Source of the DNA: Spirochaetota bacterium
GTDB taxonomy: Bacteria > Spirochaetota > Spirochaetia > SZUA-6
Direction of reading: 5' to 3'
NCBI GenBank assembly: GCA_013151965.1
Contig: JAADHF010000040.1
Coordinates: 1-52,110 of the forward strand
DNA length: 52,110 bases
Shown here: positions 44,502 through 52,110 of the stretch, piece by piece
Layout: the number at the start of each line of letters is the position of its first letter
Numbering within the stretch: position 1 is the first letter of the stretch
Notes under the pieces: generated by a model
The model's database searches: none
The model's input: only the letters and a program-made list of their open reading frames with translations
What the model was told of the DNA's origin: nothing
Made by a program: the position numbers and the translations under genes

Positions 44502-45245
44502 CTATTTTTCGGAAGCATCCGGATCATTTAAAAAAATATAACCCGCTCCCCTGCGGCTCTGTAAGTATTGGGGTTTTTTGGGGTTTTCTTCGAAGTATTT
44601 TCTTAATCTGGCAACAAAATTATCGACTGTTCTTGTTTCCACTCCCGGCTCCATTCCCCAGACATCTTTTAATATCTCTCTTCTCGATAAAACTCTTCCG
44701 CGGTTATCCAGAAAATACCGCAGCAAAAGAGCTTCCTGCACGGTAAGTTTTATTTCGCCCTCCGGTGTTTTACAGCTGAGAGTATCGAAGTTAACTTTAT
44801 TATTTCCGAAATGATACTCAGGCGAAGCAGTTCTGCTTTTATACCACCTCTTTCTTCTAAGCATGCCTCTTACCCTTAAGAGCAGTTCGTCCAGGTGAAA
44901 TGGTTTTACAAGATAGTCATCCGCCCCGATCTTAAGTCCCTTTACCCTGTCGTCTATCCCGCTCTTTGCAGTAAGCATGAGTATCGGTACCTGTTCGGAG
45001 ATTTTCCTGATCCTTCCGGCAACTTCGAAACCGTCGAGATACGGAAGCATAATGTCGAGAATAATAAGATCATAATTCTCCCTGCTGAATTGTTCGAGTG
45101 CATTCCTGCCGTCACTTGCAACCTGAACGGAGTAACCTTCCTCCATAAGATTGTAGGCAAGCCCTATGGCAAGTGAATCCTCATCCTCTACAAGGAGTAT
45201 TTTGTTTTCCTGTTCTTCGAAGTTCTTAATATTTCCGGTCGTCAT
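44502..45245 (-). CDS. OmpR-family response regulator
   Basis: 247 residues. Receiver domain ILLVEDEDSLAIGLAYNL with the phospho-acceptor Asp64 in LIILDIMLPYLDG and Lys in YLVKPFHLDEL; C-terminal OmpR/PhoB winged helix (LTVQEALLLRYFLDNRGRVL, VETRTVDNFVARLRKYFE). Follows its kinase gene by 29 nt on the same strand, so both form one two-component system. Target genes unknown. Confidence 0.94.
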   Translation of the reverse strand: MTTGNIKNFEEQENKILLVEDEDSLAIGLAYNLMEEGYSVQVASDGRNALEQFSRENYDLIILDIMLPYLDGFEVAGRIRKISEQVPILMLTAKSGIDDRVKGLKIGADDYLVKPFHLDELLLRVRGMLRRKRWYKSRTASPEYHFGNNKVNFDTLSCKTPEGEIKLTVQEALLLRYFLDNRGRVLSRREILKDVWGMEPGVETRTVDNFVARLRKYFEENPKKPQYLQSRRGAGYIFLNDPDASEK

Positions 45246-45274
45246 TACCTTTCCTGTTATATTACTCCGGATTT

Positions 45275-46279
45275 TTATATTTTATATACAGTTTTTTCTT
45301 TATTCAGTAAAGGCTTAAGGAGCTTTCTATTAATTCCTATATAGAGAGGAAAGTTTATTCTGAAAGTGGAACCCCTGCCCTTGCCGTCGCTGATGATGCT
45401 AATCCTGCTCCGGTGATGCCTGACTATTTCTCTTACAATGTACAATCCAAGGCCGCTTCCCGTTACATCGGGAATATCAGGATTACGCAGCCTGTAAAAT
45501 TTCTTAAAGATATTCTTCTGTTCGGATACCGGTATCCCCATTCCTCTGTCGGTAAATTCCACTACAAAACTGTTTTTTTTACAGTACATATGCACATTAA
45601 CCTGAGAATCGGAACTGCTGTATTTAAAAGCGTTATCCAGAAGATTACGTACCACTATGGCAAATAATTCTTTGTCAATGACAATCAACCCCGAGGAATC
45701 CGATGTAATTTTAAGATTCCCATGGTATTTTTTTTTCCCCCTGGTAAGATCCTCTATCATGCTCCGTATCGTCTCCGCTCCCTCTTCTACAGTAAAATGG
45801 AAACCCGGCCGTCTCTGCTCGATTCTTGACAGTTCCAGAATTTCATCGATAAGGTTTTGTAATCTTTTTGTGTCCTTAAGCATCAGATCTATAAATTCCT
45901 GCCTTTTATCCTGCGGAATATCCCTTGCCTTTAACGTTTCAAGGTACAACTGTATGGATGCGAGCGGAGATTTAAGTTCGTGCGTTACACTGGCAATAAA
46001 ATTATCGTATAATTTTGTCGTATCCACCTGTTTTACCAGAAAAATAAAGATGACATACATCCCTCCTAATATCAGCAGCAGCAGAACGAATCCGCCGATT
46101 AAAACAAGAAGATTAATTTTATCCGTAAATATTTCAACGGAAATACCCGAGCCGACTTTTTTTAATACTATCCAGTTAAAAACGTACAGATAAATCCACA
46201 TGCCGACAAGCGACAGCCAGGCAAGCTGAGCTACGATGAAAACTATAACCGGATGTATAAAATATATCTTCTGCTTCAT
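45275..46279 (-). CDS. Membrane histidine kinase, partner of the OmpR-type regulator
   Basis: 334 residues. Two TM segments (about residues 10-38 and 56-82) joined by a loop of only about 17 residues, so it has no periplasmic sensor domain and may sense within the membrane. HisKA domain with His100 in SVTHELKSPLASIQL; HATPase with VRNLLDNAFKYS, TDRGMGIPVSEQ, and GSGLGLYIVREI. No HAMP domain between. The response-regulator gene follows. The long basic tail after the ATPase domain is unusual. Confidence 0.93.
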   Translation of the reverse strand: MKQKIYFIHPVIVFIVAQLAWLSLVGMWIYLYVFNWIVLKKVGSGISVEIFTDKINLLVLIGGFVLLLLILGGMYVIFIFLVKQVDTTKLYDNFIASVTHELKSPLASIQLYLETLKARDIPQDKRQEFIDLMLKDTKRLQNLIDEILELSRIEQRRPGFHFTVEEGAETIRSMIEDLTRGKKKYHGNLKITSDSSGLIVIDKELFAIVVRNLLDNAFKYSSSDSQVNVHMYCKKNSFVVEFTDRGMGIPVSEQKNIFKKFYRLRNPDIPDVTGSGLGLYIVREIVRHHRSRISIISDGKGRGSTFRINFPLYIGINRKLLKPLLNKEKTVYKI

Positions 46280-46384
46280 TTTACATTTCTTTTACAATAA
46301 TACAGTCACTTAAGTATTATAATTATAGCAGAATAGCAATAGTATTATAAGTAGATTTACAGAAGTATTTAAGAGGAAACAATA

Positions 46385-47863
46385 ATGAATATATTGATGG
46401 TCTATCCCGAAACGCCCGTTACATTCTGGAGTTTTAAACATGCTTTAAAGTTCGTTTTAAAAAAATCATCAGAGCCTCCCCTGGGGCTGCTTACCATAGC
46501 AGCCATGCTCCCGCGCGAATGGAATAAGAAACTCATAGACTTGAATGTAACAAAACTTAAAGACAAAGATATTCTCTGGGCGGACTATGTTTTTTTAAGC
46601 GGCATGGATGTTCACAGAGAATCATTTAATAGAATCGTCGAACAAAGCAGAAAATTCGGCAAAAAGGTTGTTGCAGGCGGCCCCATGTGCACAATGGATT
46701 ATAAAAGTATTAAAGGGGTCGATCATTTTATTCTGAATGAAGCAGAGATTACATTACCTGAATTTATTAAAGACTTAAAAAACGGAAACCCCAGGCACGT
46801 CTACACATCCGAATCTTTTCCTGATATTTCTAAAACCCCGATTCCCGAATGGCAGTTTCTTGATATTAAAAAATATGCATCCATGAGTATACAGTATTCA
46901 AGAGGATGCCCTTTTAACTGTGAATTCTGCAGCATAGCGTTGTTAAACGGCCATAAGGTAAGGACAAAAGACAGCGGGCGGTTTATTGCCGAACTCCAGT
47001 CACTCTTCGACTACGGATGGAGAGGAGGTGTATTCATAGTCGATGATAACTTCATAGGCAAGCGCAGCAAGTTAAAGGAAGAAATGCTTCCCGCACTAAT
47101 CGACTGGTCCGAAAAACATAAATATCCCTTTTCATTTATAACCGAGGTTTCGATTAATTTAGCGGATGATGACGAACTTGTAAATTTAATGGTCCGGGCC
47201 GGTTTCGACTCTGCCTTTATCGGAATCGAGACACCAAACGATGAAAGCCTTGCCGAATGCGGAAAATCCCAGAATCAGCATAGAAATACCCTGGAATCGG
47301 TAAAAAAACTGCAGGAAATGGGCATTGCGGTTTCCGGCGGTTTTATCGTGGGGTTCGATCATGACACACCTTCGATCTTCGAAAAACAGATCCAGTTTAT
47401 CCAGAACAGCGGTATCGTAACTGCAATGGTTGGTCTGTTAAATGCACCGATAGGCACCCGTCTGTTTAACAGGCTTAAATCGGAAAACAGGATAACGGAA
47501 AGCAGGATTACAGGCAACAATATGGACACCTTTATTAATTTTATCCCCAAAATGAATTATCAGAAACTTGTCGAGGGATATAAAAAAATAGTTACAACAA
47601 TATATTCACCTAAAGAGTATTTCGAAAGGGTTAAGACGTTTTTAAACAACTACTCACCTCATGGAAATTCTACAGGGTTGCCGCTTATCCATGTTTTTGC
47701 ATTCTTTAAAGCAGTCTGGAAATTGGGTTTTATAGAACGGGGAAGAAGATTTTTCTGGAAGCTCATATTTATTACTATCTTTAAATATCCGAAAAAATTA
47801 TCCAGGGCCGTTACCATGGCAATCTACGGGTATCATTTCCGCCGGATTGCTGATAAAATATAG
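46385..47863 (+). CDS. B12-binding radical SAM protein (DUF4070-like)
   Basis: 492 residues. N-terminal B12-binding-like Rossmann part (MNILMVYPET ... PPLGLLTIAAMLP ... KVVAGGPMCTM), then radical SAM core with the 4Fe-4S triad Cys175, Cys179 and Cys182 (RGCPFNCEFC), FVDDNF-type VFIVDDNFIGKRSK, and a C-terminal part like DUF4070 (APIGTRLFNRLKSENRIT). A hydrophobic, basic tail may touch the membrane. Members of this class make methylations or lipid modifications such as in hopanoid synthesis; the substrate here is not evident. AGAGG precedes the ATG by 8 nt; the next gene starts 3 nt after the stop, so both are coupled. Confidence 0.88.
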   Translation: MNILMVYPETPVTFWSFKHALKFVLKKSSEPPLGLLTIAAMLPREWNKKLIDLNVTKLKDKDILWADYVFLSGMDVHRESFNRIVEQSRKFGKKVVAGGPMCTMDYKSIKGVDHFILNEAEITLPEFIKDLKNGNPRHVYTSESFPDISKTPIPEWQFLDIKKYASMSIQYSRGCPFNCEFCSIALLNGHKVRTKDSGRFIAELQSLFDYGWRGGVFIVDDNFIGKRSKLKEEMLPALIDWSEKHKYPFSFITEVSINLADDDELVNLMVRAGFDSAFIGIETPNDESLAECGKSQNQHRNTLESVKKLQEMGIAVSGGFIVGFDHDTPSIFEKQIQFIQNSGIVTAMVGLLNAPIGTRLFNRLKSENRITESRITGNNMDTFINFIPKMNYQKLVEGYKKIVTTIYSPKEYFERVKTFLNNYSPHGNSTGLPLIHVFAFFKAVWKLGFIERGRRFFWKLIFITIFKYPKKLSRAVTMAIYGYHFRRIADKI

Positions 47864-47866
47864 CGC

Positions 47867-49273
47867 ATGATTCGCCTGCATAATTACAGACTCGGTGTTC
47901 TTGCCGCGGTGTTGTTTTTTTCATGTTTTACGTCATTTACTTATGATTTTTCACCGTCAATGCTCGAAAAGCATATCCTGACAGGCCTGAACACGGAACT
48001 TGAACCATCCATAGATATATTTACAGGCGAATTCCCCATTCTCCTGTCTCTTAAAGCCGTATTAAATACGGATAAACCGTTGGGTACAGGCAGCTTTTCC
48101 GTAAAAGACTTCACCGTATATACCGGTCTGCCGAGATTTTTCCCCATTTACGGCGGCTTCGGCACGCATACCGAAGCAGGCTATATTGATATGTACAGTT
48201 CCCGTACTTTCATAAGGTCGATAGGAATAGGAGCTAAACTTACAGGCAATTCGTATCGTTTTCTGCCCTATGCATTTTTATCATCAAAATATGATAATTT
48301 TCTGCTGACAGGTACAGTCTTTCTAAACAGGAGTTTTGATATTACCGCAGGCATATTTCTTCTGCCCTTCTCTTTTATTGTAAATTACGCAGATATATCG
48401 GGTTTAGATCTCAGACTAACCATGCGTCTATACAATAATATCTCAATGTCCTTCGGTCTAAACGGTATAACAGGAAAGAATCGGCAGCTCTACTTCGGAG
48501 TCGGACTTTCGCACAGAGAAGAGGCTGATAACGATTACCGTTTCGGCTCCGGTTACAGCAGAGGTGCACACAGAGGCAGCATTCTAAAATATCCCGAAAA
48601 CACTTTTCCCGCTTTTAAATATGCGGAAAATCAGAATTTCTATGATTTTATAGAATTTGATGTTTACCGGACAACAGATAAACGCTATGTGATTGTGCAT
48701 GATCCGATACTTTTAAGATATACAGGTGAACTTAAACTGGTAACAAGACTTACACTTAAAGAACTTAAAAAACGTGATATGGGAAAATATTTTAACAGAA
48801 AATTCATCGGCACAAGAATGCTCACATTAGAAGAGCTGGCCGGGAAACTCAAAGATACCGACAAAGCACTTGCCATCGAAATAAAAGATATAGGTGCAAC
48901 CAAAAAGGATGTCAAGGAACTACTTACAAGAATAAAAAGCCTTCCCGGTTTAAAGAACAAGAGAATCATTTATTTAAGCCTGAACTGGAAAACCACAAGA
49001 TACTTAAAAGAACTATCGGTAAAAAAGGCAGCATTTCTATATCCTATTCTTTCGCTTTCGGACTTGTTTTCCCCCCTTCTTGCCTCTGAGATAAAACATT
49101 ATATTCGCAAATCAAGTGCCGACATGATCTTCTTCTACACATCAAAACTGGATAAACTGCAGAAGATCAAGGCACTGTCGAAAAAGGACAATTTCGATTT
49201 TGCCTTCTGGAATTTCCACGATGTTATATACGCATATGAAAACGGTGTTTCCGTACTTAAGAAACAGAATTAA
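47867..49273 (+). CDS. Beta-barrel-like domain fused to glycerophosphodiester phosphodiesterase
   Basis: 468 residues. Hydrophobic N-terminus (VLAAVLFFSCFTS) is a signal peptide, possibly a lipoprotein (Cys20). Residues about 30-220 are beta-rich with alternating strands (FPIYGGFGTHTEAGYIDMYSSRTF; LYFGVGLSH) like a YjbH-type outer-membrane barrel; this is recognition by eye. Residues 232-468 are a GDPD TIM barrel with catalytic His235 and Arg236 (AHRGS), PENT, Glu263/Asp265 (IEFDVYRT) and His278 (VHDP). It would hydrolyse glycerophosphodiesters or lipid head groups at the outer membrane. It starts 3 nt after the radical SAM stop with no own ribosome site, so it relies on coupling. Confidence 0.85.
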   Translation: MIRLHNYRLGVLAAVLFFSCFTSFTYDFSPSMLEKHILTGLNTELEPSIDIFTGEFPILLSLKAVLNTDKPLGTGSFSVKDFTVYTGLPRFFPIYGGFGTHTEAGYIDMYSSRTFIRSIGIGAKLTGNSYRFLPYAFLSSKYDNFLLTGTVFLNRSFDITAGIFLLPFSFIVNYADISGLDLRLTMRLYNNISMSFGLNGITGKNRQLYFGVGLSHREEADNDYRFGSGYSRGAHRGSILKYPENTFPAFKYAENQNFYDFIEFDVYRTTDKRYVIVHDPILLRYTGELKLVTRLTLKELKKRDMGKYFNRKFIGTRMLTLEELAGKLKDTDKALAIEIKDIGATKKDVKELLTRIKSLPGLKNKRIIYLSLNWKTTRYLKELSVKKAAFLYPILSLSDLFSPLLASEIKHYIRKSSADMIFFYTSKLDKLQKIKALSKKDNFDFAFWNFHDVIYAYENGVSVLKKQN

Positions 49274-49283
49274 GAAACAGCAT

Positions 49284-50303
49284 TTATAAAAAAACTACCT
49301 TCCCGCTTTTCGAGGATTCCCTGACAGCATCCGAAACTCTGATCGCGGCAAGTACCTCTTCCGGGAGGACAGGCAGTGATAATCCCTTCCGTAATGCGCT
49401 TAAAAAGGAAGCATAGAAACCGGATGATAGTTCATCATGTGTAATATCAATCCTTGTTGCGCTCTGTAGTCCTGCAACTTTCTGTTTAATCAATATCTCA
49501 TTCCACTCATCCGGGTCCCCTCCTGTAACCTGCAGAGTTCCCCCGGTACCTACAATACTCCACCTCGGAAGCGGAATTCGATAGTTGTTGGACGCCTCCA
49601 CTCTCGCCGTCTGTCCGTTTTTAAATACAATCTCTGCCCAGAAATGATCATCCACTTCTTCGGCCCATATTCTACTCTCCAGTCTGCCGAAAACCTCACT
49701 TACCTCGGAATCGACAAGCTGTAGTATCTGATCTATAAGATGCGGGCCCCAGTCATTAAGCAGGCCCCCTCCGTATTTTCGTTTTAGCCGCCATGGATTA
49801 GCCATACCCTGGGCTCCCCATCCGCCCCATCCTTCCGAAAAATGCGTGTACCGGGACTCTATCCTGTAAACAGAATCGAGTATTTTGTCATGTAATATTC
49901 TCTCTATTGCTGTAAAATCGAGATCCCACCGCCTGTTCTGGTAAACAGTGGCAAGTACACCTCTTTTTCCCGCTGCATTAAATATCATATCCGCGTCTTT
50001 AAAACAAAGGGCGGCCGGTTTCTCCACTATAATGTTTCTGCCCTCTTTAATTGCTTTTAAAGCCCATTCTTTGTGCTGATCCGTTGTAGTAGCTATTACT
50101 ACCCATTCCGCATCACTCTCCCGCAGCATTTTTTCGTGCGAACTGTATACGGGAATACCATATTTTGCCTTAACCGCCTCTGTTAAACTCCCGGCACGGC
50201 TGCTTCCCGCGGCAAGCTTAAGGCCTTCGGTGCTATTTATTTTTTCACAATGAACCTGTCCCATTCTTCCCACACCGAGAACAGCTATTTTTATATCTTT
50301 CAT
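49284..50303 (-). CDS. Gfo/Idh/MocA-family oxidoreductase
   Basis: 339 residues. N-terminal NAD(P) fold (IAVLGVGRMGQVHCEKI), EKPAALCF with the Lys of the active site, and a C-terminal beta-sheet domain (WGGGLLNDWGPHLIDQI-like GGGLLNDWGPHLIDQIL). It probably oxidises or reduces a sugar or inositol; no neighbouring gene fixes the substrate. Convergent with the GDPD fusion gene (10 nt gap). A single-gene unit. Confidence 0.92.
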   Translation of the reverse strand: MKDIKIAVLGVGRMGQVHCEKINSTEGLKLAAGSSRAGSLTEAVKAKYGIPVYSSHEKMLRESDAEWVVIATTTDQHKEWALKAIKEGRNIIVEKPAALCFKDADMIFNAAGKRGVLATVYQNRRWDLDFTAIERILHDKILDSVYRIESRYTHFSEGWGGWGAQGMANPWRLKRKYGGGLLNDWGPHLIDQILQLVDSEVSEVFGRLESRIWAEEVDDHFWAEIVFKNGQTARVEASNNYRIPLPRWSIVGTGGTLQVTGGDPDEWNEILIKQKVAGLQSATRIDITHDELSSGFYASFLSALRKGLSLPVLPEEVLAAIRVSDAVRESSKSGKVVFL

Positions 50304-50423
50304 ATAATATGCTCCTGTGCAATTTGTTAATTTTTAGTCCTGCCGGTATATTCTCTCAGTAAAGGTATTTTAACATAAATATTCATGCCGGTATATCTTA
50401 TGCGGACCGGCTGTCACGGGTAA

Positions 50424-51071
50424 TCAGATACGAATCAGTTTTGTTTTTATGGCATAACTAACCAATCCGGCAACGCTATGTATGTTTAACTTTTTCATTA
50501 TATTATTCTTATGAACATGTACCGTATTAATGGATATTCCGAGTACAACAGCTATTTCTTTATCGGAAAAACCCTTGCAGATGGATTGTAATACTTCCTT
50601 TTCCCTTATAGTCAATTTAAAAACTGATTTGTTTTTCTTTACGGAATGGAGAATTAATCTATCCACTATAGGGCCGGAAATACCGGGACTAATATAATAT
50701 TTCCCTTTATACACCTCATTTATGGCATAGATTATTTGTTTTATCGGGTCACTCTTTAAAAAAAATCCCTTCGCACCGCTTAAAAATACTTCTTCTATCA
50801 ATTCCGGATCATCGAGTATGGTCACTACAATAATTTTTGCATTCGAATCGAGCTTTAATAATTTTCTAATTGTTATAATACCATCCAGATCCGGCAGTAT
50901 AATATCCATCAGATAAATATCTGCGTTTTTGTTCCCTGCAAACTCTAAAATTTCATAAGCACAGGATGCGTTTTTTACTATCATAATATTCTCGGAATAT
51001 TTATTGATAATGGAACCCATGCCTTCCCGTACAACTTCATGATCATCCACTACAGCGACTTTTATATACAT
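50424..51071 (-). CDS. NarL/FixJ-family response regulator
   Basis: 215 residues. Receiver VAVVDDHEVVREGMGSII with Asp56 (IYLMDIILPDLDG) and KGFFLKSD; C-terminal LuxR-type helix-turn-helix (TIREKEVLQSICKGFSDKEI ... NTVHVHKNNIMKKL). AGAAGG precedes the ATG by 7 nt. The soluble kinase gene lies 142 nt upstream on the same strand, so they are a likely pair, but the gap leaves room for a separate promoter. Confidence 0.93.
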   Translation of the reverse strand: MYIKVAVVDDHEVVREGMGSIINKYSENIMIVKNASCAYEILEFAGNKNADIYLMDIILPDLDGIITIRKLLKLDSNAKIIVVTILDDPELIEEVFLSGAKGFFLKSDPIKQIIYAINEVYKGKYYISPGISGPIVDRLILHSVKKNKSVFKLTIREKEVLQSICKGFSDKEIAVVLGISINTVHVHKNNIMKKLNIHSVAGLVSYAIKTKLIRI

Positions 51072-51213
51072 TTTTCAACCTTCTAAGATCAATACAAAGC
51101 TGTACCCCTCTTTATAATAATTATAACAAAAAAATTATACAGTTGATAAATTTAAGATAGATCAGCAACAAATTGTCTATAAAGAAATAGATTAGCTTTA
51201 GTGATACTTGTTA

Positions 51214-51882
51214 TTAGTCGGCTTCTTTTTTCTTACTACTCTTTACAGCATTAGGCAGCATTATTCCTATTTCGGTACCGGTTCCGGGGATTGATTTTAT
51301 TAATATCTCCCCGCCTACCGTTTTAGCAATTTCTTTTACAAAACCGAATCCTAAGGAATTCCACTTTATATTTAACATGGTATTCTTTACATTGAAACCC
51401 TTGCCGTTATCATGTACCGAGCAGTAAAGGGCTTTGCCTTTCGACATAAGCTGAACTCTGACAGTATCCGCCTCTGCATGTAAAAGAACATTAAAAATCG
51501 ATTCTTTTATAATTTTATACAGTACAAATAATACTTCTTTTTTTATATCCGTATTTTTAAGCTTATTTTCGAATAATACATCTAAGCCGAAATATTTTTT
51601 AACACTCTTAAAATAAGTGCAGATAAAGGACAGATCATTTATTTTGACAGTTTCACCTGACCTATATCTGCTGATGATATCTCTTATCTTTTTTATTGAT
51701 TTGTCTGATAATTCCTTAATTACCGATATTTCTTTTTTCGCACTTTCTATCTCTCCCTCCAGGATCGAATCTTCTAAAAATTGAAGATTTAAATTCAGGC
51801 CTATTACGAAGGCACCCAAATCGTTATGCAGATCCGACAGTATATTAGTGCATCTATTAATTTTAACTTCTTTACTTTTCAT
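51214..51882 (-). CDS. Soluble minimal histidine kinase (HisKA_3 type)
   Basis: 222 residues with no TM segment and no recognisable sensor domain. HisKA_3-type dimerisation helix with probable phospho-acceptor His19 (LSDLHNDLGAFVIGLNLNL), then a HATPase_c domain (IIKESIFNVLLHAEA, VHDNGKGFNV, GFGFVKEIAKTVGGEI, PGTGTEIGIMLP). The kinase is the expected partner of the NarL-type regulator downstream. It may be activated by a protein partner or be a relay for a separate sensor. Confidence 0.88.
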   Translation of the reverse strand: MKSKEVKINRCTNILSDLHNDLGAFVIGLNLNLQFLEDSILEGEIESAKKEISVIKELSDKSIKKIRDIISRYRSGETVKINDLSFICTYFKSVKKYFGLDVLFENKLKNTDIKKEVLFVLYKIIKESIFNVLLHAEADTVRVQLMSKGKALYCSVHDNGKGFNVKNTMLNIKWNSLGFGFVKEIAKTVGGEILIKSIPGTGTEIGIMLPNAVKSSKKKEAD

Positions 51883-52110
51883 ATTCTTTTTACATATACA
51901 TATAACTTACATTGTATATTAATTTACCGATATTACATCCGATATTATTTACTAAATTACGATTTTAGTAAAGTATAAACCTTATAACAAGTATGTCCAT
52001 TCCTGCGTAAATAATCAATAGAGGTAATATTCAGACATTATTAAAACTAATAGAACCTGCTGATATTAGAAAGCTAAACTCTCCAAACGGAGAAAAAGTG
52101 CCTTCACATG
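51883..52110. other. AT-rich intergenic region at the right edge
   Basis: No open frame of note. It must hold the promoter of the kinase gene on the minus strand and perhaps the start of a plus-strand gene beyond the edge; a small stem TCTCC-AAAC-GGAGA lies near 52080. Nothing else can be supported. Confidence 0.4.

Noticed and set aside
52060-52110. Riboswitch-like sequence at the right edge
   Set aside because: Only one short stem is visible and the segment is cut by the window; no known aptamer core could be matched.
1-52110. CRISPR array, integrase, transposase or prophage genes
   Set aside because: No regular direct repeats and no matching protein motifs were found on either strand.

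Overview
The window reads as a chromosomal segment of moderate G+C from a Gram-negative-type (diderm) bacterium, most likely a free-living spirochaete. This placement is inference. It rests on a giant secreted helical protein of the kind known from spirochaetes, several lipoproteins with relaxed lipoboxes, and an RND exporter surrounded by lipoproteins. No rRNA or other phylogenetic marker was compared. No CRISPR array, integrase, transposase or phage gene was seen.

Layout. (1) 1-10144, minus strand: one open reading frame of at least 3381 codons that runs off the left edge. It has a signal peptide, long charged helical stretches and one long hydrophobic segment, and a near-consensus promoter lies only 9 nt from its ATG. 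(2) 10253-24990, plus strand: a nine-gene run that looks like one operon. It encodes a TPR lipoprotein, a second lipoprotein, a TolC-type outer-membrane channel, an RND membrane-fusion lipoprotein, two lipoproteins with SbsA-like Ig domains, two different RND permeases and a last lipoprotein. Together they can form a complete trans-envelope exporter with extra lipoproteins. (3) 25065-30146: an accessory metabolic block with a TIM-barrel glycosidase-like protein, a GPH-family sugar symporter and a corrinoid-domain/UroD-type methyltransferase fusion, followed by a SEC-C protein. (4) 30284-31728: a CopG/RelE toxin-antitoxin pair whose toxin has an in-frame stop, a DJ-1/PfpI protein, and tRNA-Pro(GGG). 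(5) 31820-37762, minus strand: a two-TM winged-helix-like protein, then the arginine operon argR-argC-argB-argD-argG-argA (short-form N-acetylglutamate synthase). (6) 37903-39514, plus strand: a promoter, a Trp-rich leader peptide, a classical transcription attenuator and a TrpB2-type tryptophan synthase beta chain. (7) 39608-44495: DUF167 protein, family-2 glycosyltransferase, second GPH symporter, 2Fe-2S ferredoxin and aspS. (8) 44502-46279: an OmpR-type regulator and its histidine kinase. (9) 46385-49273: a B12-binding radical SAM protein directly followed by a beta-barrel-like/GDPD fusion. (10) 49284-52110: a Gfo/Idh/MocA oxidoreductase, a NarL-type regulator and a soluble minimal histidine kinase.

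Best candidates for something new. The strongest is the trpB2 attenuator: three adjacent Trp codons, mutually exclusive 1:2, 2:3 and 3:4 pairings, and a leader peptide that appears leaderless. Next are the giant protein divergent from the expanded dual-permease RND locus; the corrinoid/UroD fusion in which the usual cobalamin-ligand His is a Trp, beside a sugar symporter and a glycosidase; the membrane/GDPD fusion coupled to a radical SAM gene; and the recurring pattern of promoters placed so close to start codons that the mRNAs should be leaderless.
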